A DNA stretch of 64,000 nucleotides from JABDGV01 sp964577935. Lineage in GTDB: Bacteria > Chlamydiota > Chlamydiia > Chlamydiales > FEN-1388. The notes under the pieces were generated by a model. That model had not been told where the DNA came from and searched no databases. It worked only from the letters and a program-made list of their open reading frames with translations. Location: the NCBI GenBank assembly GCA_964577935.1, contig CAZOAJ010000008.1, forward strand, positions 28,177 through 92,176, in the 5' to 3' direction. Position numbers and translations under genes: made by a program. Of the stretch, positions 44,513 to 53,054 are shown piece after piece (the first letter of the stretch is position 1; every line of letters begins with the position of its first letter).

Positions 44513-45130
44513 TTGAAAAAAGCTCCCCTTGCAATACAAGCATTTAATATGCTCACGGCATTTACGATCTTGACAGGTCTTTTTTATCCACTTGTTGTTC
44601 TGATATATGCACAACTCATGACACCTCACAAGGCTAATGGAAGTTTGATGTATTCACATGAATCATCAAATGCACGTCCAATAGGCTCTCTCTTAATAGC
44701 TCAGAAGTTTGAAAGCGATATCTACTTCTGGCCTCGTCCCTCATCAATAGATTATCAACCATTTCCGTCTAAAGGCCGTGACCTTGCCAGAACAAGTAAG
44801 GAACTTTCGCTTTTTGTGCAAAATCGAGCTTTTTATCTCGCTGAGATTCATCATTCAACCCCAGATCAAGTCCCTCTTGATCTTTTATTTAATTCAGCAA
44901 GTGGAATAGATCCACATATCAGCCTACAAGCCGTCTACTACCAGTTAGATAGAGTTTTAGAAAAGCGCAAAATCAATTCAACCGAAATACGTAGAGAAGT
45001 CATACAACTCATTCAATCTCTAACAGAAGGAAGAACCGTCTGGATATTAGGTCCTTCATATAAATATGTGAATGTTTTACAACTCAACCTCGCTTTAGAT
45101 GAACTTTTGAGGAGTCGCGTTAATGAATGA
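44513..45130 (+). CDS. kdpC: potassium-transporting ATPase, KdpC subunit
   Basis: 205 residues, normal length. KdpC has one N-terminal membrane helix (about 12-34) and a periplasmic domain that stabilises the complex and raises ATP affinity. GSLLIAQKFESDIYFWPRPS is the family's core motif, followed by SASGIDPHISLQAVYYQLDRV. Translation starts at TTG with an AGGAGGG site contributed by the end of kdpB. The last 8 bp overlap kdpD. Confidence 0.94.
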   Translation: MKKAPLAIQAFNMLTAFTILTGLFYPLVVLIYAQLMTPHKANGSLMYSHESSNARPIGSLLIAQKFESDIYFWPRPSSIDYQPFPSKGRDLARTSKELSLFVQNRAFYLAEIHHSTPDQVPLDLLFNSASGIDPHISLQAVYYQLDRVLEKRKINSTEIRREVIQLIQSLTEGRTVWILGPSYKYVNVLQLNLALDELLRSRVNE

Positions 45131-47051
45131 GCCTGCAAATAATGATTCATTAAAATTTCTCAAAATAGCCGAAAGATCTGAGCGTCGACGTGGGATTGGA
45201 AGACTAAAGATATTTATAGGCATGGCTGCAGGAGTTGGTAAAACTTTTGCAATGCTTGAAGAAGCTCAACAACTGCTGCACCAAGGTGTTGATATCCTTG
45301 TTGCAACAGTGAACACGCATGGGAGAATAGAGACTGAGAAACTCCTAAGCGGATTAAAAGCACTTCCTTTAAAGGAAATTCCATATAAAGGAATTATATG
45401 CCCAGAGATGGATTTAGATGGTGTAATACAATCTAGACCGCAGCTAGTTTTAGTTGATGAGCTCGCTCATTCAAATGTTCCTGGATCACAACATGCAAAA
45501 CGTTGGCAGGACGTCATTGAAATCCTGCATGAAGGAATTGATGTCTTTACAACTATTAATATCCAGCATTTTGAAAGTCATAAGGAGATAGTTCAAGAAA
45601 TATCGGGAATTGTAGTGCGAGAGACCGTGCCAGACCACGTACTGGATTATGCGTCAGAAATAGAGCTTATCGACATTCCTCCTGAGGAATTACTTAAAAG
45701 ATTAAAAGAAGGCAAGGTATACATTGAAGAGTCTTCTAGAATAGCTTTAGACCACTTCTTCAAATATGAAACTCTCAGCATGCTGAGAGAACTTTCCTTA
45801 AGACTTACAGCAGCAAAAGTTGGTAGAGATATTACACTTTCATCACCAAAATCGATGCAATTAGTCAGTGAAAAAATCATCTTAGCTATCAGTCCTAGCC
45901 CATATTCTGAACAACTCATTCGAGCCACTAGAAAAAAAGCATATGAACTCCAAGCAGAATGGATTGCCGTCTACGTAGACACAGGGAAAAAGCTTTCAAA
46001 TGAAGACAAAGCCCGACTTCAACAAAATATTACACTCGCCCGTCAACTTGGTGCAGAAGTAATTATAACCCAAGATACCTACATAAAAGAGGGCATATCA
46101 CGAATCACCAAGCAACACATGGGGACCAAAATCATCGTAGGACGATCTTCTCATACATCAATGTGGAGACAGATCTTCCGATCTGAGCTCTATGTCGATC
46201 TTGAGCAAATGAATAAAGACGTAGACATCACTATTCTTCGGCAGGAAAAGCCTCTAGAGGAATTTAAAGAAGCATCGAATAGAGTTGAAAGCTCTGCATC
46301 TAGAGGACCCGCATCATATGAGTCGATGATTGCATTATTATTTCTCATCTTAATGATTCTTGGTGGTGCAGTTGTCGATTCTCTGATAGGTTATAAAGAG
46401 GTCGGATTCTTCTTCTGGGCAAGCATATTTGCGCTCAGCTGTCTTGTTTCGCTCGGTCCCGTCCTCCTAGTTTCGCTCACCAGCATGATCGCCTGGGATC
46501 TCTTATTTATTCCTCCCCCATATGAATTCAAATTGGGCGACACACAAGATATCTCAATGATGTTGATGTACATCATTACGGCGGTAATTGTAGGTACATT
46601 AACGACAAGATTAAAAAAACAAGAGCTTTTTCTAAAGCAGCGCGCTGAAAAGAGTGAACATCTTTATCAAATTGAAAAAGCTGTTATGAGAAGTACTACC
46701 TACGAAATGTTATCCGAACGCATAAAAGCCATTCTTTCACCTCTTTTCCCTGGTGAAATTGAACTTATTAGAGCAGAAAATAGATCACCAATGAACCAGA
46801 ATGAAAAAGAAGAAGGAGTTATTAACTGGGTGATTAAACATAAGCGATCAGCTGGAAGAGGCACAGACGTTCTTCCATCTTCCGAAAAGCTTTATATCCC
46901 CATCTCATTTGGAGATTCTGTTATTGCAGTTTTCGCTTATAAACCAAAACCGTCTTACGTAACTCTTGAAGAAATCGATTTTATTGAAACCATTTGTCAA
47001 ATAATTGGAATTAAACTTGCAAAATTGACAAATGATTCTCGAACGACATAA
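45123..47051 (+). CDS. kdpD: KdpD sensor protein lacking the histidine kinase region
   Basis: 642 residues against about 890 in E. coli. Present: the KdpD N-terminal domain with Walker A GMAAGVGKT at 33-41 and VDELAHSNVPGS at 111-122; a Usp-like domain (about 250-380); four membrane helices (about 398-500); and a GAF-like domain (about 520-635). The HisKA and ATPase domains are missing, and 12 bp beyond the stop the convergent hldE gene ends, so there is no remnant. No kdpE gene is seen in the window. Recent work on E. coli assigns the Walker-bearing domain a serine-kinase role on KdpB; here that could be the only output. It overlaps kdpC by 8 bp, so it is co-expressed with the pump. Confidence 0.9.
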   Translation: MNEPANNDSLKFLKIAERSERRRGIGRLKIFIGMAAGVGKTFAMLEEAQQLLHQGVDILVATVNTHGRIETEKLLSGLKALPLKEIPYKGIICPEMDLDGVIQSRPQLVLVDELAHSNVPGSQHAKRWQDVIEILHEGIDVFTTINIQHFESHKEIVQEISGIVVRETVPDHVLDYASEIELIDIPPEELLKRLKEGKVYIEESSRIALDHFFKYETLSMLRELSLRLTAAKVGRDITLSSPKSMQLVSEKIILAISPSPYSEQLIRATRKKAYELQAEWIAVYVDTGKKLSNEDKARLQQNITLARQLGAEVIITQDTYIKEGISRITKQHMGTKIIVGRSSHTSMWRQIFRSELYVDLEQMNKDVDITILRQEKPLEEFKEASNRVESSASRGPASYESMIALLFLILMILGGAVVDSLIGYKEVGFFFWASIFALSCLVSLGPVLLVSLTSMIAWDLLFIPPPYEFKLGDTQDISMMLMYIITAVIVGTLTTRLKKQELFLKQRAEKSEHLYQIEKAVMRSTTYEMLSERIKAILSPLFPGEIELIRAENRSPMNQNEKEEGVINWVIKHKRSAGRGTDVLPSSEKLYIPISFGDSVIAVFAYKPKPSYVTLEEIDFIETICQIIGIKLAKLTNDSRTT

Positions 47052-47063
47052 CGCTCTTATTGT

Positions 47064-48422
47064 TTAAAGACACTCTAGTTGACTCCGAGGGAGAACCAAT
47101 CGTGCTTCTTCCTCTGAAATGCAGCCTGTTAAGACAGCGTCAACAGACTTTAAGGAGGCTACGGCCTCAATAAGCTCGATAGGACAGAGCGTATCAAGAA
47201 AATGGGCAATAACCATCTTTTTTGACTCTCTTGATCGTTCATGGATGGATCGAATCAGCTTGAGTGTGTCCATATGGCTTTTCGAGGGTATTTGGAGCAA
47301 ACACACCTGCTTTTTCTTAAAGGCGTACTCAAGAAATGGAAGCTCTCTCCGCGTTAACACTTTTCCAGTATGAAGAAGCTCCTGATGTACTTGCGGACAA
47401 TGAGCACTTTCATTCGAAAAATTTGATTGATAATGGGTGTCGTAATATCTACCGGCAATCTCATCCCATGAAACAACAGCACAGCCAACCTTCTCAATCG
47501 CTAGTGAAGCTGCAATATTGCAAAGAGGAATTGTTTGAGCAAGGTCCAAACCACTGACGATTCCAGAAACAAGCACAGAAAGAACCGTATCACCAGCTCC
47601 TGTAACATCTCGCACTTCTTTCTTGCTCACAGCAAAATGTTCTGATCGGCCATCACGATAAAAAAGTGAAATACCATTTTCAGATCGCGTGATCATTAAA
47701 ACGTCCATCTTCAGTTTATCATGTAAGTTCTTGGCAATTTCTTCGATACTTGAGTTCGAGGAAAGATGCGCTGCCGCACAAGCTTCTTGAAAATTCGGTT
47801 TTAAAAGGGTTGTTCCACTATAACGATCAAACCGAGTTCCCTTAGGATCCGTTACAACTGGAATTCCCTTCTCATTTGCCTTCTGGATTAAAAAGCTGAT
47901 AATTTGATCAGTTAAGAACCCTTTAGCATAATCGGATATAGCAATAATATCTGCGTTCTCTACAAGCTCTGGGATCCTCTCAAGCACTTCGGCATGAATA
48001 CTGTCAGATATAGGCGTTATTTTCTCATAATCAATGCGTGCAATCTGCTGAGAGGAAGCTATGAGACGAACTTTGGTTGGCGTTTGATATGTGGAATCGA
48101 TCAGTAAATTATCTGATGCGATTCCCGCATTTTTAAAGGACTCTAGAATCAAATCTCCAGATGAATCTCTGCCAATCCTACTTAAAACCGTCACATCTTG
48201 ATTAAGGGCTGATAAATTGTAGGCTACATTACCAACACCGCCAAGGCGTATATCCTCGTGGTCAACATTAAGCACAGGAACAGGCGCTTCAGGCGAGATT
48301 CTCTGAGCTACTCCAAATGTATACCGATCAAGAATAAGATCACCAACAAGAAGAACTTTTTTTCGCTTTATTTGCGAAAAAGCCTCTATAAGGCTCAAAT
48401 TTTTATCAGCAGACGTGAACAT
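47064..48422 (-). CDS. hldE: HldE-type heptose 7-phosphate kinase with degenerate nucleotidyltransferase half
   Basis: 452 residues. Residues 1-315 are a PfkB-family D-glycero-beta-D-manno-heptose-7-phosphate kinase (LGGVGNVAYNL near 61-71, TDPKG, and the catalytic VTGAGDT near 268). The C-terminal 120 residues still show the length and partial pattern of the adenylyltransferase domain (SVDAVL near the end) but the GCFD...HxGH nucleotide-binding motif is replaced by IPSKSHMDTL. The second step of ADP-heptose synthesis is therefore doubtful here. The next enzyme, HldD, is encoded 10 bp upstream on the same strand. Confidence 0.88.
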   Translation of the reverse strand: MFTSADKNLSLIEAFSQIKRKKVLLVGDLILDRYTFGVAQRISPEAPVPVLNVDHEDIRLGGVGNVAYNLSALNQDVTVLSRIGRDSSGDLILESFKNAGIASDNLLIDSTYQTPTKVRLIASSQQIARIDYEKITPISDSIHAEVLERIPELVENADIIAISDYAKGFLTDQIISFLIQKANEKGIPVVTDPKGTRFDRYSGTTLLKPNFQEACAAAHLSSNSSIEEIAKNLHDKLKMDVLMITRSENGISLFYRDGRSEHFAVSKKEVRDVTGAGDTVLSVLVSGIVSGLDLAQTIPLCNIAASLAIEKVGCAVVSWDEIAGRYYDTHYQSNFSNESAHCPQVHQELLHTGKVLTRRELPFLEYAFKKKQVCLLQIPSKSHMDTLKLIRSIHERSRESKKMVIAHFLDTLCPIELIEAVASLKSVDAVLTGCISEEEARLVLPRSQLECL

Positions 48423-48431
48423 ATAGCTTCC

Positions 48432-49418
48432 CTACCAATACTCATCAAGGATGAGATATTTTTGAACATATTCTATAACAGCGTTTTCAAGTGAATATGC
48501 ACAAGCTTTTCGTCCAAGTGCTATTTCGAGTTTATGAATATCTGCCCGAGTTAAATTCTGGTATTTGCCTAATAAATCAGATGGAGTTTCGATATACTCA
48601 ATTTTTTCTGGAATTCGAAGAGCCTTAAACACACTACGAGCAAGCTCTTTCCAGGTAGATGCAACTCCTGACCCAACGTTATAAATACCATTCCGTTCGG
48701 AAACAAGCAAATCGCAGGTTATGGCGGCAGCATCTTTGACATATATAAAGTCGCGTTTCTGTTCACCATCCGCAAATAGATTCGGTTCGGTTGATGCAAA
48801 AAGTTTTATTGAACCGGATTTTAAAGCATCTGGGACCATTCTGGTCAAAGCAGAACTCATTCTGCCTTTATGGTATTCATTCGGGCCGAAAACATTAAAG
48901 TATTTCAAACCACATATGGATGATAAAATACCTTCTCTATATGCCCAAAGATCGACAAGATGCTTTGAATAGCCATACATATTTAATGGCTTTAATGATT
49001 CTAAAAGCGAATGATCATCGCTGAAGCCTTCTGACCCGGAGCCATATGTTGCAGCAGATGATGCATACACAAATCGAATATCATGCTTTAAGGAAAGCTC
49101 TATAAGTCTTCTTGTGTAGCGATAGTTATTTTCGATGAGATAATTAGCATCTGTTTCAGTAGTGCTAGAACAAGCACCAAGATGGATTATAGAACCGATT
49201 TCGCTCTCTCGTCCCTGGAGCCAATCAGTAAGCTGAGATTTGTGAAGGATTTCAGAGAAGCGTTTGCCTCGAAGGTTTTTCCAACTCTCTGATTTATCTA
49301 AATCATCAACAATGACAATTTGATAAATACCTCGATTATTCAACTCACGAAGTACACAAGATCCAATAAAACCGGCGCCACCAGTGAGTACTACAGTATG
49401 TTCTGGATGAAGCTTCAA
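48432..49418 (-). CDS. hldD: ADP-L-glycero-D-manno-heptose 6-epimerase
   Basis: About 328 residues. HldD converts ADP-D,D-heptose to ADP-L,D-heptose for lipopolysaccharide inner core. It is an SDR enzyme: TGGAGFIGS near the start binds NADP, YGYSKHLVDLW carries the Tyr-x-x-x-Lys pair, and GLKYFNVFGPNEYHKGRMSSALTR is the substrate region. I place the start at TTG 49418 because AGAGGA lies six bases upstream and this matches family length. The longer frame to a GTG at 49460 begins inside a terminator-like hairpin. It overlaps nothing and lies 10 bp before hldE. Confidence 0.92.
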   Translation of the reverse strand: MKLHPEHTVVLTGGAGFIGSCVLRELNNRGIYQIVIVDDLDKSESWKNLRGKRFSEILHKSQLTDWLQGRESEIGSIIHLGACSSTTETDANYLIENNYRYTRRLIELSLKHDIRFVYASSAATYGSGSEGFSDDHSLLESLKPLNMYGYSKHLVDLWAYREGILSSICGLKYFNVFGPNEYHKGRMSSALTRMVPDALKSGSIKLFASTEPNLFADGEQKRDFIYVKDAAAITCDLLVSERNGIYNVGSGVASTWKELARSVFKALRIPEKIEYIETPSDLLGKYQNLTRADIHKLEIALGRKACAYSLENAVIEYVQKYLILDEYW

Positions 49419-49459
49419 GATAGATCCTCTTGCAACTTTATTGCAGTAGAATAAAGCCA

Positions 49460-49488
49460 CTTAAGCCTTTGAAATTCAAAGGCTTAAG
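49460..49488 (-). terminator. terminator-like hairpins after rplI
   Basis: A 14-bp perfect inverted repeat with a 1-base spacer (CTTAAGCCTTTGAA / TTCAAAGGCTTAAG) lies between rplI and hldD. Two further hairpins precede it: AGACCC / GGGTCT around 49503-49528 and TGCTCT / AGAGCA at 49539-49556. Together they probably end the ribosomal-protein transcript on the minus strand before hldD. Confidence 0.65.
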
Positions 49489-49567
49489 CATACGCTTTGT
49501 ATAGACCCTAATTTATAATTATGGGTCTTATAACTTAATGCTCTATGAAAAGAGCACGAGTTACTGA

Positions 49568-50029
49568 TTAATCATTTTCAGGCATAACCTTAACATGAAT
49601 CTCGCATGTAACACCCTCTTTCAATCGAAGAGGAATGCCAAACACACCCAATTCACGTATAGCTGTTTTGAGTAAGAAATATCTCTTTTCTAGCTCAATA
49701 CCTGTCTTATACTTAATCAATGAAATGATATCGTGGACAGATACGCTACCGTACATATGTCCTTCGTGATCAATTTTCACTTCAGTCTCAACAATCTCGC
49801 CATTGAGTCGAGCTGCGAGCTCTTCAGCTTCTTTCCTATCTTGCTCAGCCTTCATCCTACGTTCTTCTTGAAGACGTACTTGTCGACGAAGTGCTTGAGC
49901 ATCTGCTACGAGAGCAAGTTTTTGAGGAACTAGAAAGTTGCGAGCAAATCCGGGACGAACGGATGCAATATCCCCTTTTCGTCCAAGGTGCTCGACATCT
50001 TCCAAGAGGAGAACTTTTGTCGCTGCCAT
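49568..50029 (-). CDS. rplI: 50S ribosomal protein bL9
   Basis: 153 residues, normal length. N-terminal signature VLLLEDVEHLGRKGDIASVRPGFARNFLVP is clear in the first 33 residues, followed by the long central helix and the C-terminal domain (YGSVSVHDIISLI). bL9 sits at the base of the L1 stalk and limits frameshifting. It is the last gene of the order rplY-pth-rpsF-rpsR-rplI, which Chlamydia shares. Confidence 0.97.
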   Translation of the reverse strand: MAATKVLLLEDVEHLGRKGDIASVRPGFARNFLVPQKLALVADAQALRRQVRLQEERRMKAEQDRKEAEELAARLNGEIVETEVKIDHEGHMYGSVSVHDIISLIKYKTGIELEKRYFLLKTAIRELGVFGIPLRLKEGVTCEIHVKVMPEND

Positions 50030-50058
50030 ATTCTTTACTTACACCTTCTACTCAAGTA

Positions 50059-50316
50059 TTAGACATCTGCAACAAATGGCAGAAGCGCCATGTGCCGTGC
50101 TCGTTTAACTGCGAGCGACAAACGACGTTGAAAATAGGCGGAAACGCCAGTAATTCTTCTAGGAAGGATCTTACCTCGTTCCGTAATAAATTTTGAAAGG
50201 GTTTCAATGTCCTTGTAATCAATTTCCTTGAAACCAGCTTGTGTGAAGGGGCACTTCTTGCGTTTTTTCTTATCGGCCCCATCTGAAGAAGATCTTCTTC
50301 GTACCATTTTACCCAT
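50059..50316 (-). CDS. rpsR: 30S ribosomal protein bS18
   Basis: 85 residues. KKCPFTQAGFKEIDYKD and LPRRITGVSAYFQRRLSLAVKRARHMALLPF are the family hallmarks. bS18 binds bS6 on the small-subunit platform, and the two genes are adjacent here (20 bp apart). The first dozen residues are a basic, Ser-rich extension. Confidence 0.97.
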   Translation of the reverse strand: MGKMVRRRSSSDGADKKKRKKCPFTQAGFKEIDYKDIETLSKFITERGKILPRRITGVSAYFQRRLSLAVKRARHMALLPFVADV

Positions 50317-50336
50317 ATAACTTCTACAGCCTCACA

Positions 50337-50678
50337 TTACTGTTCAGGCAATTGTTTAAACTTAAGCTCATCTAAAACCTTTTCGGTTCTTAGGGTGAGA
50401 TATCTGACAAGGTTTTCATTATGTTGATATTCTTGCCAAAGCTCAGGAACACCTTCAGGCTGAAGAGAGAAATAGACCAAGAAGTAATATCCTTCTTTTT
50501 GTCCATTAATCTCATAAGCTAGACGACGTCTACCTTGATCATGAATTTTGTGAATCTCGCCACCGCGAGACACAATACTATCTTTGATTTTGTCGAAGGC
50601 TTTATTACGTGCATCATCATTCAGCTGTGCTGAGAGGATGTACATTCCTTCGTACAAGTTCGCTTTTTTTTGTTTCAT
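50337..50678 (-). CDS. rpsF: 30S ribosomal protein bS6
   Basis: 113 residues. LYEGMYILSAQL starts the fold and GRRRLAYEINGQKEGYYFLVYF is the conserved core. Ribosomal partner of bS18. A good ribosome binding site (CAAGGAG-type) precedes the ATG at 50678. It lies 21 bp downstream of pth in the same operon. Confidence 0.97.
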   Translation of the reverse strand: MKQKKANLYEGMYILSAQLNDDARNKAFDKIKDSIVSRGGEIHKIHDQGRRRLAYEINGQKEGYYFLVYFSLQPEGVPELWQEYQHNENLVRYLTLRTEKVLDELKFKQLPEQ

Positions 50679-50699
50679 CCTATACTCCTTGCGGGAGAA

Positions 50700-51233
50700 T
50701 TACTCCCCTCGACACCACTTTTGAAGAACATCTACAGCTTCATTGATAACTGCTGGTAGCTTCTCAAGTTCGTGTTCAGAAAATTTATCAAGTACAAAAT
50801 CCGCAACAGGCTGAAGTCCTTGAGGCCTTCCGATGCCAACTCGAAGTTGAGCATATGAATTAACCCCTAGTTCTTTATGAATGCTTTTCAGACCGTTATG
50901 ACCCGAGGTTCCGCCACCAAACTTCATTCTCACTGTCCCCCATGGAGTCTCGATATCATCAAGAACAACACAGACCTTTTCAGGAAGGATAGACTGATTT
51001 GTTAATAGTTTTGCGACAGATAATCCACTTTTATTCATAAACGTTTCAGGTAGAGCCAAAACAAGTCGTTCTCCCCCAAAATCAAGTTCAGTCTTCAAAG
51101 AATAGGTATACTTATCTTGCTTAAAGTTTGCATTATGAAGATGGGCTAATGCCACCACCACTCTACGACCTAGGTTGTGCCGTGTTCGCTCATATTCTGA
51201 ACCTGGATTTCCTAGTCCAACTACAAACTTCAA
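50700..51233 (-). CDS. pth: peptidyl-tRNA hydrolase
   Basis: 177 residues. Pth recycles tRNA from drop-off peptidyl-tRNA. VGLGNPGSEYERTRHNLGRRVV contains the catalytic His (RHN) and Asn10-equivalent; PETFMNKSG, LDDIETPWGTVRMKFGGGTSGHNGLKSI and RVGIGRP follow. In the common RHNxG motif the residue order is kept. It lies between rplY and rpsF as in Chlamydia. Confidence 0.96.
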   Translation of the reverse strand: MKFVVGLGNPGSEYERTRHNLGRRVVVALAHLHNANFKQDKYTYSLKTELDFGGERLVLALPETFMNKSGLSVAKLLTNQSILPEKVCVVLDDIETPWGTVRMKFGGGTSGHNGLKSIHKELGVNSYAQLRVGIGRPQGLQPVADFVLDKFSEHELEKLPAVINEAVDVLQKWCRGE

Positions 51234-51296
51234 CTATACCTCATTCACTTTGTATTTACTTAAAACGGATCTTGTTGCTTTTAAACACTTCACCAA

Positions 51297-51860
51297 TTAT
51301 CGCTTAACGATGGTGACCAAGATATCGTCTGTCTTGTGTAAGCTTGCAACGCCTTTTGGCATTTGAATATCGCTAACTCGCTTAAGCTGACGCATATTGA
51401 GCTCTCGAACATCTATCTCAAAATGAGTTGGAAGATCTTCAGGAAGACACTCAACACGAACGTGACGAGTAACAGTTCTCAAGAAGCCGCCAGACTTTAC
51501 ACCAACGCAGTCAACTGTGTTAAGATGCTCAACAGGCACCTTTACTTTGACTTTTACATTAGGAATAAGCTCGATGAAGTCTAAGTGAATGACTTCATAA
51601 GTTGTTGGCTTATACTGGATATCTTTAACCAACGCCTTTCGGATTTTTCCATCTTCGCTTTTGAGTTCGAAAACTGTTGTTGGAAGAAATCCTGGACGCA
51701 GTTTTCGTAAAACAGAAACAAAGTCAGTTGTAGGAAGAGCACCTACAATAGAATCACCTGAGTTGGAATAGAGAATGAAAGGAATATTCCCTCCACGGCG
51801 AAGTCTTTTTGCTTCATTCTTTGAAGCATTTGACCTCGGTTTAATTTCGATTGCAGGCAT
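51297..51860 (-). CDS. rplY: 50S ribosomal protein bL25 (CTC form)
   Basis: 187 residues, the long CTC-type bL25 with an N-terminal 5S rRNA-binding domain (residues 1-95; NASKNEAKRLRRGGNIPFILYS) and a C-terminal beta domain (VPVEHLNTVDCVGVKSGGFLRTV). First gene of the ribosomal cluster on this strand, 63 bp from pth. Confidence 0.95.
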   Translation of the reverse strand: MPAIEIKPRSNASKNEAKRLRRGGNIPFILYSNSGDSIVGALPTTDFVSVLRKLRPGFLPTTVFELKSEDGKIRKALVKDIQYKPTTYEVIHLDFIELIPNVKVKVKVPVEHLNTVDCVGVKSGGFLRTVTRHVRVECLPEDLPTHFEIDVRELNMRQLKRVSDIQMPKGVASLHKTDDILVTIVKR

Positions 51861-51959
51861 GAAACCTCCATTAGGACTAAAACGTATTAGCTAAAAAGCT
51901 CTCTTTTTAACTTTGCACTCTCAGTAATGTTCTTCAGGATGTGTTTCTAGCAGAGAAAA

Positions 51960-52919
51960 TTAAAGCGTCTTTATACAGCCAGCGAGAAGAGGAGCTATGG
52001 AGGAGATGCACACAAATAACTCTTCACTTGAGGAATCAAGAGTTTGTAAAATATTTGCTTTTTGTCGACCTTCACAACCACTTGAGAGCGGAAGACAACT
52101 ATCTGTTGTCCACAAAAGAGAAATACCTGCATTTGTAAGCAAGGTTTTCGCTTCTCCTACAAGAAGAGCATGTGAAACAACGGCAAATATTTTTTGTGCG
52201 CCCTTCCCACGGCACGCTTTCGCGGCTGACGCCAAAGTTCCTGCTGTAGAACAAACATCGTCAGCGAGAAGAACAACTTTGTCGAGGAGATCTCCTTTTA
52301 CAGAAATCACCTCAACGTGCTCTGCATCACACCTTCGTTTATCAATCTGAACCAAAGGGACACAAAGCAATTCAGCATATCTTTGAGCTAAGTATTGGGC
52401 TCCACTGTCTGGAGCAACAACACAAAGCTTTTCGCCGCTACATTGTGACATATATGACCTAATCGTTGCAACGAGAAGATCAACGACGGTCAATTCTATC
52501 ACCGGAAATGTATAGATTTGCTGCATAAATCGTTCGTGAAAATCAAATCCGATAAGTCTTCGCACACCCGCATCGGCAAAAAGCTTCGCAAGAAGCTCTG
52601 CGCCAATCGATTGCTTAGAATTTCTTGCTCGAGCCTGCCGGCAATAAGGAAGGTATGGAGTAACGAGTGTGATTTGCGTATATCCTGAACGCTTCAAAGC
52701 ATCTAACGCAAAAAGCGCCTCAGCAAGGCACTCATTCACCTCATGATCAAACAACTGAACAAAAAACACCTCTCCCATCTCTTCATTTGGAGAAACCTGC
52801 GTGAGAATTTCACCATCCGGGAAATGAGTAAGATTGATCGGCAAAAGACGAAGCTCACCACAACGAGCTATCTCCTCTGATATCTTACGAGCCCTAGGAA
52901 GAAAGGAAATAAATGCCAT
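51960..52919 (-). CDS. prs: ribose-phosphate pyrophosphokinase
   Basis: 319 residues from the ATG at 52919, which has AAGGA four bases upstream. Prs makes PRPP from ribose 5-phosphate and ATP. HFPDGEI, YLPYCRQ, DFHERFMQQIYTFPV, PDSGAQYLAQRYAE and KRRCDAEHVEV (flexible loop) are recognisable. The PRPP loop reads LLADDVCSTAGTL where most enzymes have DDxxDTxGT, so one Asp is Ser. Activity is likely but the site is divergent. Chlamydia trachomatis lacks this gene as far as I know, so its presence marks a broader nucleotide metabolism. Confidence 0.88.
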   Translation of the reverse strand: MAFISFLPRARKISEEIARCGELRLLPINLTHFPDGEILTQVSPNEEMGEVFFVQLFDHEVNECLAEALFALDALKRSGYTQITLVTPYLPYCRQARARNSKQSIGAELLAKLFADAGVRRLIGFDFHERFMQQIYTFPVIELTVVDLLVATIRSYMSQCSGEKLCVVAPDSGAQYLAQRYAELLCVPLVQIDKRRCDAEHVEVISVKGDLLDKVVLLADDVCSTAGTLASAAKACRGKGAQKIFAVVSHALLVGEAKTLLTNAGISLLWTTDSCLPLSSGCEGRQKANILQTLDSSSEELFVCISSIAPLLAGCIKTL

Positions 52920-53054
52920 ATAGTCCTTTTGCAAACATGTCGAATGAATTAAACTTACAACAGCATATTAATACACAAGACATGACAAGCTTAGACTACA
53001 TGATTGTTTTTAACATATGCAGTGAAAATTGAAAAAATCGCCGGAAAAACTTTA

